A stretch of 64,000 nucleotides of DNA from Paraburkholderia eburnea (GTDB taxonomy: Bacteria > Pseudomonadota > Gammaproteobacteria > Burkholderiales > Burkholderiaceae). Both the position numbers and the translations under genes were made by a program. Below are positions 59,549 to 64,000 of this stretch, in pieces (position 1 is the stretch's first letter; every line of letters starts with the position of its first letter). A model generated the notes under the pieces. That model worked only from the letters and a program-made list of their open reading frames with translations. It was not told where the DNA came from and ran no database searches. The DNA lies in the NCBI RefSeq assembly GCF_002917095.1, contig NZ_PQGA01000009.1:165941-229940 (forward strand), given 5' to 3'.

Positions 59549-60478
59549 ATGGCAACGAAGCAAGCAACGCTCTATGTCCTGCAGGCCCGTCCTCCCGCGA
59601 TTATCGCGCTGTGGCCGGACGGCTCGCACGAAGTAGTGCTGGCGAACCTCACGCGCACGCCCGACGGCATCAAGGTCGATGCCGAAAGCGAGGCGGTGTA
59701 CTGGACCAACATGGGCACCGGCATTCACCTGATCGACGACGATCCGGCCTCGGGCGCGGTGCCGCCGAACGACGGCACGATCGAGCGCGCGAATCTCGAC
59801 GGCAGCGGCCATGAGGTGCTGGTGGCATCGGGCCTTGCGGGCACGCCCAAGGAGCTCGTGCTCGACAAGGAAAGCGGCCACCTCTACTGGTGCGATCGCG
59901 AAGGTATGCGCGTGATGCGCGCGCGCCTGGACGGCAGCGAAGTGACGGAACTGGTGCGCACCGGCAATTTCCCCGCCGATACCGAAGACGCGACGCGCCA
60001 TTGCGTGGGCATTGCGCTCGACAAGGCCAACGGCCACGTCTACTGGACCCAGAAGGGGCCGCCCGACGCCGGCGAGGGCCGTATCTTCCGCGCGGGCATC
60101 GACCTGCCCGCAGGCGCGCATCCCGCGCAACGGCCCGATATCGAATGCCTGCTGGCGGATCTGCCCGAGCCGATCGACCTCGATATCGACCATGCCAACG
60201 GCGTGCTCTACTGGACCGACCGCGGCGACGACGCACACGACGGCAATACGCTCAACCGCGCGCGCATCACGGCCGAGGGCCTGGTCGGGCGCGAGGTGCT
60301 GGCGCGCGAATTGAAGGAGGGCATTGGCGTGTCGCTGGACGCGCACGGACGCCGCGCGTTCGTGACCGATCTGGGCGGCAACGTGCGCGAGCTGAACATC
60401 GATACGAAGGAAGCGTCGCACTTCACGACGGTCGCGCATCTGGGCCCGCTCACGGGGATCGATTACATCGATAGCTGA
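59549..60478 (+). CDS. YWTD-type beta-propeller protein (LDL-receptor class B-like)
   Basis: A 309-aa soluble protein with no signal peptide. YWTD-like motifs recur: VYWTNMG, LYWCDREG, VYWTQKG and LYWTDRG, each preceded by P-D-G/I-D-like loops, giving a six-bladed propeller of the type named for LDL receptors. Bacterial members are mostly uncharacterised; some sit in catabolic clusters. It stands alone here. The function is unknown. Confidence 0.78.
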   Translation: MATKQATLYVLQARPPAIIALWPDGSHEVVLANLTRTPDGIKVDAESEAVYWTNMGTGIHLIDDDPASGAVPPNDGTIERANLDGSGHEVLVASGLAGTPKELVLDKESGHLYWCDREGMRVMRARLDGSEVTELVRTGNFPADTEDATRHCVGIALDKANGHVYWTQKGPPDAGEGRIFRAGIDLPAGAHPAQRPDIECLLADLPEPIDLDIDHANGVLYWTDRGDDAHDGNTLNRARITAEGLVGREVLARELKEGIGVSLDAHGRRAFVTDLGGNVRELNIDTKEASHFTTVAHLGPLTGIDYIDS

Positions 60479-60693
60479 GTGTTGCCGATCATCGCCGATG
60501 AGACTGCCCGGCGGCCGTATCGCGCCGGGACGCTCGCCCAGACGTTCGAGCGCCGGTATGGACAGCAAGGCGGAGAACGCGCGATTGCTCAGCGCGAAGG
60601 CGTTCCCGCTAGAATGACGAGGACGGACGGCGCAACGCCTATGGATATGACGCGCCGCTCCGCATTTCCTCACATGTCAGACTCATTCCCAGC

Positions 60694-62022
60694 GTGACGA
60701 CCGCCACTCTCGACCAACTGCGCGCCGGGCAACTCGCCGGTGCGCGTCAGCTCAAACTTGCCTGCGGCTTGACCGAATTCCCGCGCGAGATTTTCGACCT
60801 TGCCGACACGCTGGAGGTGCTGGACCTGTCCGGCAACGCGCTGACCTCGCTGCCCGACGATCTGCCGCGCCTTGAACGTCTGCGCATTCTGTTCGCCTCG
60901 CAGAATCCCTTCACCGAATTGCCGCCGATGCTGGGCGAGTGCGCTTCGCTGAACATGGTCGGCTTTAAATCGAACCGTATCCGTCATGTCCCGGCGAGCG
61001 CGTTGCCGCCGCTGCTGCGCTGGCTGATTCTCACTGATAACGATGTCGATACGCTGCCGCCGGAACTCGGTGCGCGGCCGCATCTGCAGAAGCTGATGCT
61101 GGCGGGCAACCGTCTGCGCGCATTGCCCGAGACGATGGCCGCGTGCCACAAGCTCGAATTGCTGCGTATTTCTGCGAATCAATTCGACGCGTTGCCTGGC
61201 TGGCTGCTGGAATTGCCGCGGCTCTCGTGGCTGGCCTACGCGGGCAATCCGTTCAATGCGGCGCGCGAGCAGGCGGCCACGATGCCGCCGACTGTGCCCG
61301 ATATCGACTGGCATACGCTCGCGCTCGGGCAGACCCTGGGCGAGGGCGCGTCGGGCGTGATCCATCGCGCGACGCGCCTGCTGAAGGACGGCCATCCCGC
61401 CGAGGCGCTCGCCGTCAAGCTGTTCAAGGGTGCGGTGACGAGCGACGGCCTGCCGGACCTCGAAATGGCTGCCTGCCTGCAGGCCGGGCTGCATCCCAAT
61501 CTGATTCCCGTGCTCGGGCGGATCGCGGGGCATCCGCTGGGCGAGCATGGTCTCGCGATGGCGCTGATCGATCCCGCGTTCGGCAATCTGGCGGGTCCGC
61601 CGAGCCTCGATTCGTGTACGCGCGATGTCTATGCGGACGACGTGCGTTTCGACTGGCCGGTCGCGCTGGGCGTCGCGCGTGGTATTGCGTCAGCGGCGCA
61701 GCATCTGCATCGGCGCGGCATCATGCACGGCGATCTCTACGCGCACAACATTCTGCATGACGGGGCGGGACACGCGTTGCTGGGCGATTTTGGGGCGGCG
61801 TCGTTTCATGATGTCGACGATCGCGCGGCGGCAGCGGCATACGAGCGGATCGAGGTGCGGGCGTTTGGGTGTCTGCTGGAGGAACTCTCGCAGCGTGCGA
61901 TTGTGGCTTCGGATGCTCGCCGCGCCGCACTCGCGATGCTGGTACACGATTGTCTTGGCGAACGCGTCGAAGCGCGTCCGTCTTTCGACGAGATTATCGG
62001 GCGGCTCGATGCGCTGATTTAA
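60694..62022 (+). CDS. Leucine-rich-repeat protein fused to a eukaryotic-type protein kinase domain
   Basis: A 442-aa protein. Residues 18-190 are about seven LRRs (LEVLDLSGNALTSLP, LRWLILTDNDVDTLP, LQKLMLAGNRLRALP). The kinase domain follows: GEGASG (216-221) ATP loop, AVKLFKG with K242, HGDLYAHN (345-352) as the catalytic loop and GDFGAAS with D365 as the metal site. Catalytic residues appear intact. The start is GTG, overlapping the stop of a seven-codon frame (MSDSFPA at 60673-60696) as GTGA, so translation coupling is possible. No membrane helix or signal peptide is seen, so it acts in the cytoplasm. Substrate proteins are unknown. Confidence 0.85.
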   Translation: MTTATLDQLRAGQLAGARQLKLACGLTEFPREIFDLADTLEVLDLSGNALTSLPDDLPRLERLRILFASQNPFTELPPMLGECASLNMVGFKSNRIRHVPASALPPLLRWLILTDNDVDTLPPELGARPHLQKLMLAGNRLRALPETMAACHKLELLRISANQFDALPGWLLELPRLSWLAYAGNPFNAAREQAATMPPTVPDIDWHTLALGQTLGEGASGVIHRATRLLKDGHPAEALAVKLFKGAVTSDGLPDLEMAACLQAGLHPNLIPVLGRIAGHPLGEHGLAMALIDPAFGNLAGPPSLDSCTRDVYADDVRFDWPVALGVARGIASAAQHLHRRGIMHGDLYAHNILHDGAGHALLGDFGAASFHDVDDRAAAAAYERIEVRAFGCLLEELSQRAIVASDARRAALAMLVHDCLGERVEARPSFDEIIGRLDALI

Positions 62023-62029
62023 AGCGGGT

Positions 62030-62608
62030 TTGGGGCGGCGCGCGGCGAAATTCCGGCATCGTCGGCTGCGCCCCGTGCGCTTGCATCAATCTCTTGCCCG
62101 CCGAACCCCCGCCGCCCGCAAAGCTGCAATATCCGCGAATCCGTCAACCGCCATCAACAGATCGGCTTCGGCGAGAATCGACCGTTTGCCGCGCGCGCAG
62201 GATGTCATTGCGGGCAGTGCGGCGCTCGTGCTGCAATTTCCGGAAACCGCGTTGCGCAGTTTGCTGAAGGAAGCACCGCATTATTGGCACGATTTCGCGC
62301 TGTTGATGGCGCAACGTTTGCGCGTCACCTATAAAAGCACGGAAGCGTTAAGCGCGCCTTCGGCGGCGCAACGTCTGGCGGGGCGTCTGCTGATGATGGC
62401 CGATGGCAATGGCGGCCTCAATGATCGGCAGAGTACGATCCTGGTTTCGCAAAGTCACCTCGCCGCGATGGTGTCGCTGTCGCGCCAGACGACCAATCAA
62501 TTGCTGAAGGATCTGGAGCGCCAGCAGATGGTGCGCCTGCAATTCGGCAAGGTGACGATACTCGATGTGGCGAGGCTGCAGGCCGTCGCGCGAACGACGG
62601 CCATCTGA
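62030..62608 (+). pseudogene. Decayed Crp/Fnr-family regulator (C-terminal part intact)
   Basis: The C-terminal half from about 62210 reads as a Crp/Fnr protein: ETALRSLLKEAPHYWHDFAL, AAQRLAGRLLMM and the helix-turn-helix SQSHLAAMVSLSRQTTNQLL. The N-terminus in that frame is Arg/Pro/Ala-rich and shows no cyclic-nucleotide fold. In another frame just upstream (about 62155-62175) the text HQQIGFGE appears, the typical end of the cNMP-binding sheet, then IDRLPRAQDVIAG resumes in the first frame. A small indel near 62175 and loss of the start explain this. It is probably non-functional. Confidence 0.65.
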
Positions 62609-62625
62609 GACACAAAGCCGGTGCG

Positions 62626-63519
62626 TTATGGCTTGATGAATTTCAGCGTCATGCGATCCGATTCGCCGATCGCCGCAAAGCGTGCGCGATCGACATCGCC
62701 GCCCTGGTAGGTCGGAGGCAGCGACCAGACGCCGTGCGGATAATCTTTGGTGTCCTTCGGATTGGCGTTGATTTCGCTGCGCGCGGCGAGCACGAAACCC
62801 GCTGCCTGCGCGTGCTCGATGACGTATTCCTCGGTCACATAGCCGCTATCGATCATCTGCTGCACGGTGGCGCCGCGCCGCGCGCGATGTTCTTCGACAC
62901 CGAGCACGCCGCCGGGTTTCAACGCGAGCCAAAAGGCACGCAGATTGTCATCGATCTGGCCATCCTTCATCCAGTTATGGATATTGCGGAACGTGAGCAC
63001 GCGATCGAATTTTTCATGCGCGTCGAAGCCCTTGAACTGTCCTGCTTGCAAGGTGCCAACCACGACGTTGCCATAGACTGCGGGCGTGGCGGCGAGCTTG
63101 CGCAGGAAGGCCGCGTCGGAGCCGCGATCTTCGGCGGCCAGATCCGCTGACGTACTGACATATTGGGCCTCGACAAGATGGCCATGGTCGTGCAGCCACG
63201 GTGCCAGAATATCCGTGTACCAGCCGCCGCCCGGCGCGATTTCGAGTACCGTTTGCGTCGGCTCCACGCCGAAGAATTGCAGGGTTTCCTTCGGGTGCCG
63301 ATAAATGTCGCGCGCCTTGGCGCGATCATTTCGCTGGGGGCCGTTGATCGCCGCATCGAGTGAAGCGGCATTCGCGGCTGGCGTTTGCGTGGGATGTCCG
63401 GCCTGTTGCGTGGGCGTTGCACACCCCGCGGCGAAGAGCGCGAAAGACGCCGTGGCAACGGCGGCAGCGCGCTTCAATGCATGACGTGAGGGGACTCGAT
63501 AATGCGAAATCGGGTTCAT
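62626..63519 (-). CDS. Lipoprotein SAM-dependent methyltransferase
   Basis: A 297-aa protein. The start at 63519 gives a basic N-terminus, a hydrophobic stretch and the lipobox FAAGC (C33), so it is an acylated envelope protein. The catalytic part has VLEIAPGGGWYTD (SAM-binding motif I) and the FRNIHNWMKDG and LKPGGVLGVEEHR blocks of class I methyltransferases (COG4798-like). A methyltransferase exported to the envelope is odd because SAM is cytoplasmic, though this family is often predicted as such. The substrate is unknown. The frame is open 23 codons upstream, without support. Confidence 0.78.
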   Translation of the reverse strand: MNPISHYRVPSRHALKRAAAVATASFALFAAGCATPTQQAGHPTQTPAANAASLDAAINGPQRNDRAKARDIYRHPKETLQFFGVEPTQTVLEIAPGGGWYTDILAPWLHDHGHLVEAQYVSTSADLAAEDRGSDAAFLRKLAATPAVYGNVVVGTLQAGQFKGFDAHEKFDRVLTFRNIHNWMKDGQIDDNLRAFWLALKPGGVLGVEEHRARRGATVQQMIDSGYVTEEYVIEHAQAAGFVLAARSEINANPKDTKDYPHGVWSLPPTYQGGDVDRARFAAIGESDRMTLKFIKP

Positions 63520-63792
63520 GGGCGAAAGCGCTGGTTTTGAATAGTCCACACGATACCCGGTTATCCGGAAGTCTGCGCAGATGGGCATTGCACCGCCCAG
63601 ATCACGATTGTCGAGGGTTTGCCGGTCTGAACGGTGGTCAGTCCTCCGTGATATCCATCGGATGAATGATATATCGAATATATGATTGATTTGACAGATG
63701 GTAGAGCGATCGTTAATTTGTCATCCCGAGACCTTATGCATTTCCATCGACCGTTTCCCTTCACGATGGAAGCGATTTAATTTGCAATCCAA
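63520..63792. promoter_or_regulatory. Regulatory region before catB
   Basis: About 270 bp between the methyltransferase and the muconate cycloisomerase. It contains a near-perfect AT palindrome ATATATC-G-AATATAT (63670-63684, one mismatch) and is AT-rich. A CatR-like LysR would be expected to bind here, but no catR gene lies on the left side, which is the methyltransferase. Confidence 0.35.
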
Positions 63793-64000
63793 ATGAATAC
63801 AGCAAAAATCGAACGCATCGAAACCCGCCTCGTCGATCTGCCGACGATTCGCCCCCACAAGCTGTCGGTGGCGACGATGTACGGCCAGACCCTGATGCTG
63901 GTCAAGGTTGTCTGCAGCGATGGCGTGGTCGGCATTGGCGAGGGCACCACGATCGCGGGCATGGCTTACGGCCCCGAAAGCCCGGAGGCGATGAAGGTCG
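63793..64000 (+). CDS. catB: Muconate cycloisomerase (5' part)
   Basis: The window ends after 69 codons. The sequence has ETRLVDLPTIRPHKLSVATM and CSDGVVGIGEGTTIAGMAYG, very close to the N-terminus of CatB from Pseudomonas, a muconate lactonizing enzyme of the enolase superfamily. It converts cis,cis-muconate to muconolactone in the catechol branch of the beta-ketoadipate pathway. Most of the catalytic domain is beyond the edge. catC and catA may follow. Confidence 0.85.
   Translation, partial: MNTAKIERIETRLVDLPTIRPHKLSVATMYGQTLMLVKVVCSDGVVGIGEGTTIAGMAYGPESPEAMKV

Noticed and set aside
60479..60697. 72-codon forward frame before the LRR-kinase gene
   Set aside because: No ribosome-binding site or recognisable protein; only its last seven codons, ending in GTGA, might serve as a coupled leader.
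63777..63962. Reverse frame at the right edge
   Set aside because: Lies antisense to a clear muconate cycloisomerase N-terminus.

Overview
The window is GC-rich, single-copy chromosomal-type DNA from a Burkholderiaceae bacterium. A Paraburkholderia or Caballeronia-like organism fits best. The evidence is the DUF4148 protein, two Gram-negative porins, the gamma/alpha/cytochrome FAD sugar dehydrogenase complex, a collagen-like glycine-rich exported protein, many LysR/IclR/MarR/MerR regulators and the codon and base composition. I see no rRNA, tRNA, phage, transposase or CRISPR array. The layout is an accessory metabolic region made of many small regulator-plus-operon modules.

Region by region. 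1-2.1 kb: an NAD-binding epimerase/DoxX-like fusion and a DUF2269-like membrane protein (cut by the window edge), with a GbsR/MarR regulator; identical half-sites lie in front of both units. 2.1-3.6 kb: an unknown 281-aa protein and a DUF4148 protein. 3.6-8.5 kb: a tripartite exporter operon like E. coli ytcA-mdtN-mdtO-mdtP. 8.8-11.6 kb: old yellow enzyme and acetoacetate-decarboxylase-like genes face away from each other across two promoters with 19-bp spacers and internal dyads, followed by a MerR gene. 12-17.6 kb: metallo-beta-lactamase-fold hydrolase, a TonB receptor behind a Fur box, and an EamA exporter. 18-24.4 kb: a collagen-like protein, a CBS-PAS-GGDEF-EAL protein behind an FNR-type box, a small unknown protein and a chemoreceptor.

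24.4-30.6 kb: a YfcF-type glutathione transferase, then a LysR gene divergent from a gluconate-5-dehydrogenase-like SDR, a YncE-like propeller, an unusual AroE-like enzyme and an MFS symporter. 30.8-36 kb: the periplasmic FAD sugar dehydrogenase complex (small subunit, flavoprotein, triheme cytochrome) with a porin, behind a promoter carrying a LacI-type palindrome. 36.1-47.9 kb: an IclR regulator and an apparent regulon: a kinase / acyl-CoA dehydrogenase / acyl-CoA ligase trio of the ACAD10/11-LvaA/C/E type, an SMP-30-like lactonase, a complete branched-chain-type ABC importer and an SDR. Four copies of one palindromic operator link these units. This is my best candidate for an incompletely described pathway, probably catabolism of hydroxy acids or lactones.

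48-56.7 kb: porin; LysR divergent from a DHA2 exporter; a Rieske oxygenase / rubredoxin / rubredoxin reductase-like operon, an uncommon redox pairing; another LysR; and a short M24 metallopeptidase-like protein. 56.7-60.5 kb: a polyphosphate-glucokinase-like ROK kinase with zwf, and a YWTD beta-propeller. 60.7-64 kb: an LRR plus eukaryotic-type kinase protein, a decayed Crp/Fnr regulator, a lipoprotein methyltransferase and the start of muconate cycloisomerase (catB).

Together the genes describe a soil or plant-associated oxidative metabolism: sugars oxidised in the periplasm and by glucose-6-phosphate dehydrogenase, import and beta-oxidation-like processing of organic acids, aromatic-ring enzymes and several efflux systems. 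All functional calls come from reading translated sequence and motifs by eye; no database search was run.
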